NCBI RefSeq assembly: GCF_900109375.1
Contig: NZ_FOAB01000004.1
Span: 248,001-312,000 of the forward strand
DNA length: 64,000 nucleotides
Direction: 5' to 3'
DNA from: Aquimarina amphilecti
GTDB lineage: Bacteria; Bacteroidota; Bacteroidia; Flavobacteriales; Flavobacteriaceae
Made by a program: the position numbers and the translations under genes. Below, piece after piece: positions 35,165-44,677 of the stretch. The first letter of the stretch is position 1; every line of letters starts with the position of its first letter. The notes below the pieces were generated by a model. It did no database searches and was not told the origin of the DNA. It saw only the letters and a program-made list of their open reading frames with translations.

Positions 35165-35597
35165 CTTTCGAGAATTTACTTTTAAATGAGAATGCATAAG
35201 GAGTTTCTCCATGTTCTTGCAGATAGTATAGTCTTTCTTTAGCTTCTTCCGGAGAAGGTTCATGACCATTTTCTACAAACCAAAATGCCATATGCATTCG
35301 AGGCATTTTATGAAACCATTCTTTTTTACGCTTTAAAATTTCTACGTGGACCGTTTTATAAGTAAAGTTAAATAGTGCATCCATATTTTCCCAAACGGAC
35401 ATATTGATTATCAAAAAAAGGTTGTCAAAAACAGTCATTGCTGTGGCATTTCCTTCATCTCCTTTTAGTCTCCATACAAAACCATCACTTTTTTCTGCCA
35501 ATTCATTGATACGATCTAAATTGTTTACAAAATCAGCCATAATAGGATCATTAATGGGGGCTAACATTTCAGCAATATTTACCTGTGCTAATTGCAT
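35136..35597 (-). CDS. DUF3291 family protein
   Basis: The 153-residue soluble protein matches DUF3291: MQLAQVNIAEMLAPINDP, FVWRLKGDEGN, INMSVWENMDALFNFTYKTVH, and PRMHMAFWFVENGHEPS followed by AKERLYYLQEHG. This is a ferredoxin-like dimeric alpha/beta-barrel fold related to antibiotic-biosynthesis monooxygenase or heme-degrading proteins, with the conserved His/Trp positions. Function is unknown. It lies 30 bp downstream of the propeller amidohydrolase gene and overlaps the next amidohydrolase gene, so the three are probably cotranscribed. Confidence 0.85.
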   Translation of the reverse strand: MQLAQVNIAEMLAPINDPIMADFVNNLDRINELAEKSDGFVWRLKGDEGNATAMTVFDNLFLIINMSVWENMDALFNFTYKTVHVEILKRKKEWFHKMPRMHMAFWFVENGHEPSPEEAKERLYYLQEHGETPYAFSFKSKFSKDDAINYQKL

Positions 35598-35627
35598 ATT
35601 TTTTGTTTTTGATTGTCTAATTTCTTT

Positions 35628-38600
35628 TTAATTATGACCTAGATGACACCCGCAACCTGGTTTCATAAAACTCTGAGCCGTTTCGTGCCAAGGAAAAGCT
35701 TTGTTAGATTTAGAATTTTCCCACCAAAACTTTGATCTTTCTTTTGTAGTATTCCCAATTTCATTCATGGTTGCAGTATCATACAATCGGCCATTAACCA
35801 TAGTATATTTTACTGTTTCTGTATTTCGAATATTTTCTAAAGGGTTTTTATCCAGAACGATTAAATCCGCTAGTTTTCCTTCTTTAAGCGATCCTATATC
35901 ATTACCCGCACCGATATAATTAGCACCATTTATGGTTGCAGCTTGCAATGCTTGCATATTGGTCATACCACCTTGTTGAAGCATCCATAGTTCCCAATGA
36001 GCTCCAAGACCTTGTAATTGACCGTGAGCTCCTAAATTAACTTTGACACCTTCATTGGTCAATTTTGTCGCAGTTTTAGAAACCAAAATATGTCCATTTT
36101 CATATTCTTCATCGGGAACCATTGTTCTATGACGAGATCTAGCATCAACGATAGATCTTGGCGTGTATTTTAATAATTTTTCATTTTCCCAAATATTATC
36201 TTTTTGGTAGAAGAAATATTCTCCATTCATTCCTCCGTAGTTTACAATTAATGTGGGTGTATATCCTGTTTTACTAGTTTTCCATAACTCGTATACATCT
36301 TTATAAACTGGTGCTACTGGTATATTGTGCTCTACACCTGTATGTCCATCCATGATCATACTCATATTGTGGTAAAAAGTAGAACCTCCTTCGGGAACGA
36401 CATTAATTTCTAATTCGCGAGCAGCTTGCATAACCTGCTGCCTCTGATCCCTTCTCGGTTGATTATAACTTTTTACTGATTTAGCGCCAAATGCTTTTGT
36501 TCGACGAATGGAAGATCTAGCATCTTCGAGATTATTTACAACTGCTTTAAAATCTCCGTCCGCACCGTATAATATAAAACCAGTAGAATAAAGTCTAGGT
36601 CCCACCATTTTTCCACTTTTTAGTAGTTCCGAAATACTGAAAACAGTTTCCGTATTTGCAGAAGGGTCATGAGCAGTTGTTACCCCAAAAGCTAAATTAG
36701 CATATAGTTGCCAATGCTTCTGTGTCGTTAATCCATATCTAAATGCTCCAACGTGTGCGTGTGCATCTACGATACCGGGCATAATTGTTTTTCCTTTAAC
36801 GTCGAATACTTTTGCATTTTGTGGAATGCTAATATCACTTGTTTTTCCAATCTTTTCTATCGTGTTTCCATTTATGATAATAGTTCCCTCTTCAATTACA
36901 TTGTCACCTTCCATGGTGATGATACGCGCATTAGTGAATACAATTTTTCCTGTTGGTATATCTGTTTCTGTAATTAAATTAATAGAAATTCCTTTATCAG
37001 TTACTTCTCCTACTTTTTCGGGAGAATTAGGTAAGAATGTAAACCTATCTTCGATTTTATTTGAGAAATACTGATTCCCAAGCGTCCAGAATACTTGTTT
37101 GCTATTTTTGGACCAGTGTAAGTTAATACCAGCGTCTTTAGAAATTTGAGAGACAGGAACTAATGTAGATTTATTATCTAAATCAATTGTTTTTCCATTA
37201 ATAATTAGGGGAGCTATATAGGCTTTGTGTAAATGGGTAAAAGCGATCCATTTATTATCAGGACTCGGTACTAATCGGTTTGCGTATTTTGATTTTATAT
37301 GCGATTTTTTGTCTTGTCCATTAAGATCTGCTGATTTCAATTCTTTAGTTAGACTTCCAAAGTAAGTTCCTCCTGTTTGATAGAAAATACGTTTCCCATC
37401 TTTCGTAAAATTTGGATATTCTCCTTCCCTTAAAACTAGTTTTGGATTATTTCCGGAAGAAGACATGGTATAAATACCAGTTTTTTTACTAAAACTTCTT
37501 CCTTGGTCATTATTTCCACCTTCTTTTCGATACGTAATCAAGTTACCAGAAGGGTTATAAGAAGGTGTTCGGTATATGCCTTTTTCTGAGGTCAGTTTTA
37601 TAGGAGTTCCTCCTAATACAGGGATTTTACAAATAGAACCAAATGTTTCATCGTTCCAAGTTACAAAAACTACATGTTGTCCATCTGGAGAGAAACTTGG
37701 TTCAAATTCAAAATCTGAGTTCTGAGTAGTCAATCGTTTAGGTTTACCTTTAGGTAATTTTTTACTCCATAGATTCCCTAAAGCACTAAAAACTAATGTT
37801 GTTCCGTCAGGAGAAGTTACTGCATGACGAATAACTTTAGCTGTAAACTCTTTTGGGGCAACAGCTGTATTAAAATGAACGGTTTCTGCTATCTTTAGAG
37901 TAGCATCTACCGTAAATTCGATGTTGGTAACGCTAGAATCTTTTATATTAATTTTATTAATTTTTCCTGAAGACCAAAATACGATTTCATTATTGTTTGG
38001 CATCCAGCTATAATTAGGATATACTCCAAAGATTGCCCAAGCCTCTTGCTGATCTTTATTTAATTGATCATAAATTGGCCATTCTTCTCCAGTTTCTAGA
38101 TCGTGGATATATAATACTGTTTTTGTGCGTACACGTTTTACAAACGCTAGTTTTTTACCATCTTTAGATATTTGGGGTCTTGCAGCACCTCCAGGACCTC
38201 CAGTTATTCTTGTAGTTTCTCCGGTTTCAAAATCGTATCGTTTGATTACATAAATCTGTTTATTTGGATCCTTGTTGTATTGAAAAAAACCACCAGGATA
38301 AACATCTTCACTATAGTACATATATTTTCCATCAGGTGAAATACTAGGTTCGTTTACATCTTGTTGATCATTTTTTCTTTTTGTAAGTTGTACTCCTGAG
38401 CCTCCAGTAATATGATATTGCCACATTTCTCCAGCTCCTAATGAACGCTGAGATGTAAAGTGTTTTCTAGCAATAAGATAATTTCCATCTGGCATCCAAG
38501 TTGCATTGTTTAATAATCTAAATTTTTCTTTAGTTATTTGTTTAGCATTGCTTCCGTCGATATTCATTAACCAAATATTATCTCCGCCACCAGCATCACT

Positions 38601-38924
38601 CGTAAAAGAGATTTTTGATCCATCTGGACTAAAACGTGGTTGAACTTCAAAAGGAATTCCTGTACGTAAGGTTTTGGCTTTTCCTCCTGTTACGGGAATG
38701 CTATAAATATCTCCCATAAGATCAAAAACAATAGTTTTTCCATCTGGACTAACATCGAGATTCATCCAGGTTCCTTCATCTGTAGTAAAGGTATGATCCT
38801 TATAGTTAAATTGACCATTGGGATTAGAAACATCCCATGCAGAGTTCTTTTTGTCTTTTTGCGCTTGGGTATTAAATACTAGAAACAACCCTAGGAATAG
38901 GGTAGTGATGATGTGTTTGTGCAT
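35628..38924 (-). CDS. Exported amidohydrolase with N-terminal TolB-like propeller
   Basis: The 1098-residue product has a signal peptide (about 1-21, NTQAQ). Residues about 40-680 carry repeats of the PD40/TolB type (SPDGKTIVFD, SPDGSKISFTS, SPDGKYMYYS, SPDGTTLVFS, SPDGQHVVFV, SPDNKWIAFT). Residues about 690-1060 form an amidohydrolase domain: MPGIVDAHAHVGAF, EHNIPVAP, NLGAHGQ and LADLIVLDKNP. The fusion is known in Bacteroidetes and Alteromonadales and suggests an extracytoplasmic peptidase-like amidohydrolase. The tail contains a metal-ligand-like GCGCHLGHN end with two Cys and two His. It is the first gene of a set with DUF3291 and a second amidohydrolase. Confidence 0.9.
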   Translation of the reverse strand: MHKHIITTLFLGLFLVFNTQAQKDKKNSAWDVSNPNGQFNYKDHTFTTDEGTWMNLDVSPDGKTIVFDLMGDIYSIPVTGGKAKTLRTGIPFEVQPRFSPDGSKISFTSDAGGGDNIWLMNIDGSNAKQITKEKFRLLNNATWMPDGNYLIARKHFTSQRSLGAGEMWQYHITGGSGVQLTKRKNDQQDVNEPSISPDGKYMYYSEDVYPGGFFQYNKDPNKQIYVIKRYDFETGETTRITGGPGGAARPQISKDGKKLAFVKRVRTKTVLYIHDLETGEEWPIYDQLNKDQQEAWAIFGVYPNYSWMPNNNEIVFWSSGKINKINIKDSSVTNIEFTVDATLKIAETVHFNTAVAPKEFTAKVIRHAVTSPDGTTLVFSALGNLWSKKLPKGKPKRLTTQNSDFEFEPSFSPDGQHVVFVTWNDETFGSICKIPVLGGTPIKLTSEKGIYRTPSYNPSGNLITYRKEGGNNDQGRSFSKKTGIYTMSSSGNNPKLVLREGEYPNFTKDGKRIFYQTGGTYFGSLTKELKSADLNGQDKKSHIKSKYANRLVPSPDNKWIAFTHLHKAYIAPLIINGKTIDLDNKSTLVPVSQISKDAGINLHWSKNSKQVFWTLGNQYFSNKIEDRFTFLPNSPEKVGEVTDKGISINLITETDIPTGKIVFTNARIITMEGDNVIEEGTIIINGNTIEKIGKTSDISIPQNAKVFDVKGKTIMPGIVDAHAHVGAFRYGLTTQKHWQLYANLAFGVTTAHDPSANTETVFSISELLKSGKMVGPRLYSTGFILYGADGDFKAVVNNLEDARSSIRRTKAFGAKSVKSYNQPRRDQRQQVMQAARELEINVVPEGGSTFYHNMSMIMDGHTGVEHNIPVAPVYKDVYELWKTSKTGYTPTLIVNYGGMNGEYFFYQKDNIWENEKLLKYTPRSIVDARSRHRTMVPDEEYENGHILVSKTATKLTNEGVKVNLGAHGQLQGLGAHWELWMLQQGGMTNMQALQAATINGANYIGAGNDIGSLKEGKLADLIVLDKNPLENIRNTETVKYTMVNGRLYDTATMNEIGNTTKERSKFWWENSKSNKAFPWHETAQSFMKPGCGCHLGHN

Positions 38925-39039
38925 TGTATATGATTTATTAAAATCGAAAATAATGAATTACACAACAAAATGTCTTAAAGTGTTGTTAATGGAAATGTTT
39001 GTTCTCTAATATTAAAATTAGTATTTCTTTTTGTTCAAG

Positions 39040-39618
39040 TTATCTACCATTATCTCTTGTTTTGATATTAGCTTTGCAAAGTCTTATGATTTCTGAAATT
39101 CTTTTGTCTCTTGTTTCTTGACGTTTGGCCTGGTTTAGCCAGTATAAATAGCTTTTTCGATAACTTCGTGAGAAATTTTTATAATTAGTGTATGCTATTT
39201 TACTTGTATTAAAAGCTTTTTGTAAATCCTCCGGAAGAATACCGTTTTCTACATTGTCTAAAGCTCCCCAAGACCCATTTTCTTTGGCTGTAGTTATCGA
39301 TTTTAAACCACTTTTTTGCATTAAATTATTCTTGACCAAGTCTGCTATATAAGTTTTATTTACTTTGCTCCAAACACTTTTTGGTTTTCGTGGACAGAAA
39401 TATTGCCTTCTTCGTTTATCATCTAATCTTTTTACAGTGGAATCTATCCATCCATAACAGAGTGCTACCTTTACAGCTTCTTCCCAACGCATACTAGGTT
39501 CTTTACTTTCTACTTTATAAAAAATCAAATACACTCCTTCAGAATTCGTATGATTCTCATGAAGCCAAATACGCCATTCTTGATCATTTTTGAAGTATAA
39601 CTCAGGTTTAGTGATCAT
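39040..39618 (-). CDS. YdeI/OmpD-associated-family protein
   Basis: The 192-residue cytoplasmic protein matches the YdeI family: FKNDQEWRIWLHENH, EAVKVALCYGWIDSTVKRLDDKRRRQYFCPRKPKSVWSKVN, and a helical C-terminal half with a basic tail (YLYWLNQAKRQETRDKRI). Family members lie in stress or peptide-resistance contexts, but no enzyme activity is established. The motif with Trp-Ile-Asp and Arg-Phe/Tyr-x-Pro-Arg is conserved here. Monocistronic; the strong hairpin at 39683-39716 separates it from the upstream lipoprotein gene. Confidence 0.88.
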   Translation of the reverse strand: MITKPELYFKNDQEWRIWLHENHTNSEGVYLIFYKVESKEPSMRWEEAVKVALCYGWIDSTVKRLDDKRRRQYFCPRKPKSVWSKVNKTYIADLVKNNLMQKSGLKSITTAKENGSWGALDNVENGILPEDLQKAFNTSKIAYTNYKNFSRSYRKSYLYWLNQAKRQETRDKRISEIIRLCKANIKTRDNGR

Positions 39619-39682
39619 AAAGATGATTTAAATATGTTTTTATATTTTAATGATGAAGTTACTAATTTTAGTGAAATAAATA

Positions 39683-39716
39683 ATCCACCACACATTTGTG
39701 TAAATGTATGGTGGAT
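39683..39716 (-). terminator. Strong hairpin after the lipoprotein gene
   Basis: Fourteen of 15 positions pair (one C-A mismatch) around a GTGT loop. It is followed on the minus strand by TTATTTATTTC. It lies 26 bp after the stop codon of the lipoprotein gene at 39742-40611. Confidence 0.75.
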
Positions 39717-39741
39717 CTTATTATTTGTGTAATATGTTCTT

Positions 39742-40611
39742 CTAATAGAATCTAGTGTAGGCTCTAAAAGATCCACTACTAGTTGGTCGAGTTCTTTTTA
39801 CTTGTCGTTCTGTATTTGTAGAAGTATAGTAATAGTAGTACCAGTATCCATTAGGTAGATCTACCTGATATTTTAATACCCATTTCCAGTCGCTAAAAGG
39901 CCAAGAAGCAGTATTTTCCCAAGCGTAGAATTGTAATCTAGTTAATCCACAAACTACATTTGTACGAGTATAGGTGTCATCAAGTTCTTTCCAATCTCCA
40001 CCATAAATAGAGCTTCTGGTTAAAGAATACCATAATCCATCATCACAGTAACGAATATCTGTAGGAGTAGAGGTAACTGGTACTCCACCACAGTAAATGT
40101 TTCTAAAGTCTGTGGAACCGATATCATAACAAGCTTTTTGATCAATTGATTCTGAATAATTAGGATCTTTGATTTCTAATAAAACTCCGCTGGTTTCAAT
40201 ATTTCTTCCAGATTGCTGTAGTTCTGAACCTTTAGCTGTTTTAGCAACTCGTTCAGGGATGGATACAGAATTCGATGTTAAAGCGATAAAAAGATTAAAA
40301 GGTGACTGCTCTATGCTATGTAAACTTTCTTCAGCATTTTTAGAAGCATTCCCGTATAATGTTTCTGCCACAATCATCTCATCTTCGTCGCCTAATGCAA
40401 TAAAATGATATTCGTGACCATCTTTTTGAATTTTTGCAACTTCATATGAAGTCTGATCTAGTTCATCTACATATTTTGCATTTTTAGTTGGAGTTTCCTG
40501 TAACTCCTGTAATTGTTCATCTTGTAGCTCTTCTTCATTTTTTTCACAAGCTACTAAAACAATACCAAGGATGAATGCAATGGTAAGTGTTTTGAAAATT
40601 GATTTTTTCAT
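39742..40611 (-). CDS. Lipoprotein of unknown function
   Basis: The 289-residue product has SPII lipobox LVAC (Cys22), then an acidic Glu/Gln-rich linker (about 23-42). The domain has no match that I know. Its C-terminal half contains several Cys (about 162, 174, 189, 219), compatible with disulfides, and Trp/Tyr-rich strands (SWPFSDWKWVLKYQ, YWYYYYYT). The composition suggests a beta-rich, surface-exposed protein. A strong Bacteroidetes-type promoter and a clear terminator make it an independent transcription unit. No neighbour gives a functional hint. Confidence 0.72.
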   Translation of the reverse strand: MKKSIFKTLTIAFILGIVLVACEKNEEELQDEQLQELQETPTKNAKYVDELDQTSYEVAKIQKDGHEYHFIALGDEDEMIVAETLYGNASKNAEESLHSIEQSPFNLFIALTSNSVSIPERVAKTAKGSELQQSGRNIETSGVLLEIKDPNYSESIDQKACYDIGSTDFRNIYCGGVPVTSTPTDIRYCDDGLWYSLTRSSIYGGDWKELDDTYTRTNVVCGLTRLQFYAWENTASWPFSDWKWVLKYQVDLPNGYWYYYYYTSTNTERQVKRTRPTSSGSFRAYTRFY

Positions 40612-40672
40612 AATTAAAAGGTTTTAAAAGTATGTAATTAATAAAGGTCTTCCGGAATTGCCTTTCTGAGAA

Positions 40673-40703
40673 CAAATTTATTACGTAAGTGTCTGTAATA
40701 CAA
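40673..40703 (-). promoter_or_regulatory. Promoter of the lipoprotein gene (39742-40611)
   Basis: On the minus strand TTG (40703-40701), a 20-bp spacer and TAAATTTG (40680-40673) fit the Bacteroidetes housekeeping promoter. The transcript would start about 55 bp before the ATG at 40611. Confidence 0.55.
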
Positions 40704-40929
40704 TCAGTAAATAACGGTTTTTGTATAGTTGTAACACCGATATTATTAGGGTTTTTTTCCCTTGTTGATATAGTCTGTAGCGAGAATATAATGGATGTTA
40801 ATAATATGTTTAGCGATTAAGATTGATTGTGTATCAATATTTCTATTCCTTTTAGAATAATGTTTACATATAACCCTAATAGTTATAAAATGATGTTCAG
40901 TTAATTCTCTTTTTATATCTTTTAATTCC

Positions 40930-40959
40930 TTTGTAGTGATCCGCTTTTTTATAGTTTTG
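40930..40959 (+). promoter_or_regulatory. Promoter of the ABC-F gene
   Basis: TTTG (40930-40933), an 18-bp spacer and TAGTTTTG (40952-40959) match the Bacteroidetes consensus. The ATG follows 19 bp after the -7 element, giving a short leader. Confidence 0.6.
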
Positions 40960-40978
40960 CACTTTAAAATAAAATAAT

Positions 40979-42616
40979 ATGATTTCTGTAGATGGAATTG
41001 CAGTAGAGTTTAGTGGAGAAACATTATTTAGCAATGTCTCTTTTGTGATTAATGAAAATGATAAGATTGCCTTAATGGGTAAGAATGGAGCTGGTAAATC
41101 TACAATGATGAAGATTATTGCCGGTGTACAGAAAGCTTCTAGAGGAAATGTACGTTGTCCTAAAGAAGCTGTGATTGCATATTTACCTCAGCACTTGTTA
41201 ACGGATGATGATTGTACTGTATTTGAAGAGGCATCTAAAGCGTTTGGTCAAATTCATGAGATGCAACAAGAAATGGATCGATTGAATAAGGAATTAGAAA
41301 CTCGTACGGATTATGATTCGGATGAGTACATGGGAATCATTCAGAAGGTAACGGATCTTGGAGAAAAGTTTTATGCTATAGAAGAGGTAAACTATGACGC
41401 AGAGGTAGAAAAAGCTTTACAAGGATTAGGGTTTAGGCGAGAAGATTTTACAAGACCGACTAGTGAGTTTAGTGGTGGTTGGAGAATGCGTATTGAACTT
41501 GCTAAAATATTATTACAAAAACCTGATTTAATTTTATTAGATGAGCCTACGAACCATGTAGATATAGAATCTGTAATATGGTTAGAAGATTTCTTGTTAA
41601 ATAAGGCGAAGGCCGTTATTGTAATTTCTCATGATAAAGCATTTATAGATAATATTACTAATAGAACCATTGAGGTAACTATGGGAAGAATCTATGATTA
41701 CAAGGCTAATTACACACATTATCTTCAACTAAGAGAAGAGAGACGTTCTCATCAATTAAAAGCATATCAAGAACAACAAAAGTTCATTGCAGATACCAAA
41801 CAGTTTATAGAAAGATTTAAGGGCACATATTCCAAAACGAATCAAGTAAACTCTAGAGAACGTATGCTAGAAAAACTAGATATTATAGAAATCGATGAAG
41901 TAGATACATCTTCTTTAAAGTTACGATTTCCTCCATCGGCTCGCTCTGGTGATTATCCGGTTATTGCAAAAGATTTATCAAAAAAATATGATGAACACGT
42001 AGTTTTTAAAGAAGCTAATATGTCTATAGGACGAGGAGAAAAAGTCTCTTTTGTTGGTAGAAATGGAGAAGGTAAATCCACCATGATCAAAGCAATTATG
42101 GGAGAGATTGATTTTGAAGGTCAATGCGACCTTGGACATAATGCTAAAGTTGGTTATTTTGCTCAAAATCAAGCTGCTTTACTGGATCCAAATCTCACTG
42201 TTTTTCAGACCGTTGATGAGGTAGCAAAAGGAGATGTGAGGACACAGATTAAAAATATATTAGGACAGTTTATGTTTAGCGGTGATCATATCGATAAAAA
42301 GGTTGGCGTGCTCTCTGGAGGAGAAAGAACACGTCTAGCAATGGTAAAATTACTTTTAGAACCTGTAAATGTTCTTATTCTTGATGAGCCAACAAATCAT
42401 CTTGATATTCGATCTAAAGATGTTTTGAAAGAGGCATTATTGAATTTTGATGGGACATTAATATTAGTTTCACACGATCGAGATTTTTTAAGAGGATTAT
42501 CCAATAAGGTATTCGAATTTAAAAATAAAAGAGTAATAGAGCATTTCGAAACTATTGATGCATTTTTAGAAAGAAACAGAATGGAAAGTCTAAAAGAAAT
42601 GGATTTAAAAGCGTAG
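40979..42616 (+). CDS. ABC-F family ATP-binding protein (YbiT/EttA-like)
   Basis: The 545-residue protein has two ABC ATPase domains in tandem with no TM segment. The first has Walker A GKNGAGKST (about 34-42), signature FSGGWRMR and Walker B LILLDEPTNHVD. The linker (about 240-320, charged helices, P-site tRNA interaction motif) follows. The second has Walker A GRNGEGKST, signature LSGGERTR, and Walker B VLILDEPTNHLD. ABC-F proteins act on the ribosome in translation and sometimes give antibiotic resistance; this form with 545 residues and no extended ARE arm resembles the housekeeping YbiT-type. Own promoter, no operon partners. Confidence 0.93.
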   Translation: MISVDGIAVEFSGETLFSNVSFVINENDKIALMGKNGAGKSTMMKIIAGVQKASRGNVRCPKEAVIAYLPQHLLTDDDCTVFEEASKAFGQIHEMQQEMDRLNKELETRTDYDSDEYMGIIQKVTDLGEKFYAIEEVNYDAEVEKALQGLGFRREDFTRPTSEFSGGWRMRIELAKILLQKPDLILLDEPTNHVDIESVIWLEDFLLNKAKAVIVISHDKAFIDNITNRTIEVTMGRIYDYKANYTHYLQLREERRSHQLKAYQEQQKFIADTKQFIERFKGTYSKTNQVNSRERMLEKLDIIEIDEVDTSSLKLRFPPSARSGDYPVIAKDLSKKYDEHVVFKEANMSIGRGEKVSFVGRNGEGKSTMIKAIMGEIDFEGQCDLGHNAKVGYFAQNQAALLDPNLTVFQTVDEVAKGDVRTQIKNILGQFMFSGDHIDKKVGVLSGGERTRLAMVKLLLEPVNVLILDEPTNHLDIRSKDVLKEALLNFDGTLILVSHDRDFLRGLSNKVFEFKNKRVIEHFETIDAFLERNRMESLKEMDLKA

Positions 42617-42644
42617 TTATTTTTAACCCTATAAATTATGGTTT

Positions 42645-43775
42645 TTACTGCGTATCGCTGCTTAATAAGATCGTACCTTTTTCTAAAAAACCTCTAAAGT
42701 TTTCAACTGAAGGATGATTTAAAAAAGGAACATGGAAAAAAGAAGGAGTATCATTACGCCAAACCATGGCATATGATATACTACTGCTTCTGATTGCTTT
42801 ATAAAGGCTTTCTGTCCACCAATCGTTCCGAGTTACATTCGTTAAACCAGTTTCGGTAAGTGCAAAAAGTCTGTTTTTATCAGTAGCAATACTTTCTACT
42901 ATTTGTAAATTATTTAGTGCATTTTGTAAAAATCTTCCATTCATAAAGTCATATACATCAACACCGAACATATCCACATAGGAATCACCAGGATAATTTC
43001 TCATATATTCAGAAGCATCAGAAACCCAATTAGGGGAATATATATAAATCAAGTTATGTACGTCCAAATCTTCAGATAAAATTGTAATTGTATCTCTGTA
43101 TAATTGAATATACTCATCAGTAGTTCTAAAACCTTCTCCCCAATAAAAAAAGTCGCCATTCATTTCGTGCCAAGGTCTAAATAGTATAGGTATTGGTTTT
43201 CCTTCTGAATCTTTTAAATTTTTAAAAAGAGTAGCTATTTTTCCTAACGACTCTAAAAAAAGATCTCTAAACTCTCCACCTTCTAGCATATCAGCCACTA
43301 CATTATCTCTTCTTTCAAAACCTTGTATATGACTAGGATTTACTGCGTGCCAGGTCATAGTAATAATACTTCCGTTTTCGTGTGCTTCTATTACCGAATT
43401 AGAGAACTTTTCTATAAAATTGTCAATAACTAAGGTATTTTGAAGTGATATAAGTTCTAAATCAAAACCGGCAATCGCAGGATGATCATTAGCAACTTCA
43501 TAAAAATCATTATCAAGTTTATCGGGCATGGGAAAGTTATTTCCTGTACCAAAAGCTTCTTGTCGTCCAAAAGCAATACCTTTTTGTGTAGATGAAATTA
43601 ATCTAGTGTATAAATCTTTTGCTTCTTGACATATATTAGGGTCTGCAAAAATACCATCATGAGAAATTGTAGGAGGAATTCTTTCGGCATTTGGGTCATA
43701 TAAGCTTTGATCATCTGTAGAACAACCTAGGAATATCAGAATGCTCAAAAAAAGTATCCCAAAGCCTTTATTCAT
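42645..43775 (-). CDS. GH26 family glycoside hydrolase lipoprotein (beta-mannanase type)
   Basis: The 376-residue product has lipobox FLGC (Cys18) and a GH26 catalytic domain. The acid/base is Glu204 in LFRPWHEMNG and the nucleophile is Glu308 in ALTETG. WHAVNPS and an aromatic patch (FFYWGEGF) fit the mannan-binding cleft. GH26 enzymes cut beta-1,4-mannans or related glucans/xylans. As a lipoprotein it probably sits on the outer surface. No SusC/SusD-like genes or other GH genes are in the window, so it is not part of a visible PUL. A CIA30-type protein gene lies 97 bp upstream. Confidence 0.93.
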   Translation of the reverse strand: MNKGFGILFLSILIFLGCSTDDQSLYDPNAERIPPTISHDGIFADPNICQEAKDLYTRLISSTQKGIAFGRQEAFGTGNNFPMPDKLDNDFYEVANDHPAIAGFDLELISLQNTLVIDNFIEKFSNSVIEAHENGSIITMTWHAVNPSHIQGFERRDNVVADMLEGGEFRDLFLESLGKIATLFKNLKDSEGKPIPILFRPWHEMNGDFFYWGEGFRTTDEYIQLYRDTITILSEDLDVHNLIYIYSPNWVSDASEYMRNYPGDSYVDMFGVDVYDFMNGRFLQNALNNLQIVESIATDKNRLFALTETGLTNVTRNDWWTESLYKAIRSSSISYAMVWRNDTPSFFHVPFLNHPSVENFRGFLEKGTILLSSDTQ

Positions 43776-43872
43776 GATTTTTATTTCTCAGTCGAATAAA
43801 TAGAGATATCATTACAGATGAGTTCTTTTAAAGTTAAATAAAAAGAGTCCCATGAGGTTCTAATACAATTAC

Positions 43873-44406
43873 TTATTGTAGGGATATTTTATCAATTTCT
43901 AATTTAAAATTTTCAGCTTTCTTATTTCCGATCAAAAAGGCAATTTCTTGCATCTGTTCTGATGGATAATTTGGAATACTTAGTTTTCTTCCTCTAAATG
44001 CAGGATACATTTCGGATAATGAGATTTCAATAGTTTGCCACTCACCAGTGGTTTCAAAAAGTGCTATGTAAGAATGCCGATCATAGGCATTAGTTTTTGT
44101 CCTAAATTGGTAAGTCGTTTTATCTCCTTTCAACCGGATTATAACTTTAGTATATTCTCCAACTTCTTTAGTGTTAAAACGGTACCTCAAAGATGCAAAT
44201 CCACCGTTGTTTTCTAAAGAAACAGTGCCTTTAAAAATAGCATTTCCATCTTGGTTGATTTCTAATTTTGCTTTGGATATCCCACCCATAACTCCATCAT
44301 TAACAACATTCCAATTGGATAAATTACTGTTTGCGTCAAAGTCAAAAATTACTAAAGAAGGTGTCATTAGCATAATAAAGATATATGATGTTATATAATT
44401 GCTCAT
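43873..44406 (-). CDS. CIA30-domain protein
   Basis: The 177-residue protein has an N-terminal hydrophobic stretch (about 6-20, likely signal peptide) and a CIA30/NADH:ubiquinone-oxidoreductase-assembly-factor-like galactose-binding jelly-roll domain: IFDFDANSNLSNWNVVNDGVMGGIS, GFASLRYRF, IIRLKGDKTTYQFRT, WQTIEISLSEMYPAFRG and FLIGNKKAENFKLEIDKI. These motifs are standard in bacterial CIA30 proteins. The mitochondrial homologue helps complex I assembly; bacterial members are poorly characterised and may bind a carbohydrate. Next to the GH26 gene, so glycan binding is possible but unproven. Confidence 0.85.
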   Translation of the reverse strand: MSNYITSYIFIMLMTPSLVIFDFDANSNLSNWNVVNDGVMGGISKAKLEINQDGNAIFKGTVSLENNGGFASLRYRFNTKEVGEYTKVIIRLKGDKTTYQFRTKTNAYDRHSYIALFETTGEWQTIEISLSEMYPAFRGRKLSIPNYPSEQMQEIAFLIGNKKAENFKLEIDKISLQ

Positions 44407-44424
44407 TTAATTGGTAATTGAGAA

Positions 44425-44592
44425 TTATTCAGGTAGTTGTTCTATCTTTTTTAAAATTTCTTCAGCTTCAGCTTGTTTGTTATCACTAGCTTTGCGATTT
44501 GTATGGGAGAGTTTATAGGATTCCTCCATTAACGAGCGATACTTTTTTTGAAGTTGTTCTTTCTCTGATTTTTTCTTAAATAATGTAAACAT
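44425..44592 (-). CDS. Lacal_2735 family small protein
   Basis: From the ATG at 44592 the product has 55 residues, starting MFTLFKKKSEKEQLQKKYR; the upstream frame adds ten unlikely residues. The segment LMEESYKLSHTNRKASDNKQAEAEEILKKIEQL is the conserved signature of the Lacal_2735 family in Bacteroidetes. It is a single charged helical hairpin with no signal peptide. Function is unknown. It ends 18 bp before the CIA30 gene, which suggests a shared transcript. Confidence 0.75.
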   Translation of the reverse strand: MFTLFKKKSEKEQLQKKYRSLMEESYKLSHTNRKASDNKQAEAEEILKKIEQLPE

Positions 44593-44677
44593 AACTAACC
44601 TTTTCTTATAAAGGTAAAGCATAAGGCTTTAAACAGATGAGAAAGTTATCTTAAATAACATTAATATAGGATTTAAA

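Larger units (their letters stand above)
40612..40978. other. 367-bp divergent intergenic region holding two promoters
   Basis: The region lies between the lipoprotein gene (minus) and the ABC-F gene (plus). Apart from one promoter on each strand I see no open frame or RNA gene. The middle part (about 40710-40925) is plain AT-rich sequence. Confidence 0.6.

Noticed and set aside
35165..35269. Long N-terminal start of the amidohydrolase lipoprotein
   Set aside because: The basic prefix of about 35 residues precedes a normal SPII signal and overlaps the DUF3291 coding region; the ATG pair at 35159-35164 is more credible.
42645..44406. GH26 and CIA30 genes as part of a polysaccharide utilisation locus
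   Set aside because: No SusC/SusD-like genes, regulators or further carbohydrate enzymes are nearby.
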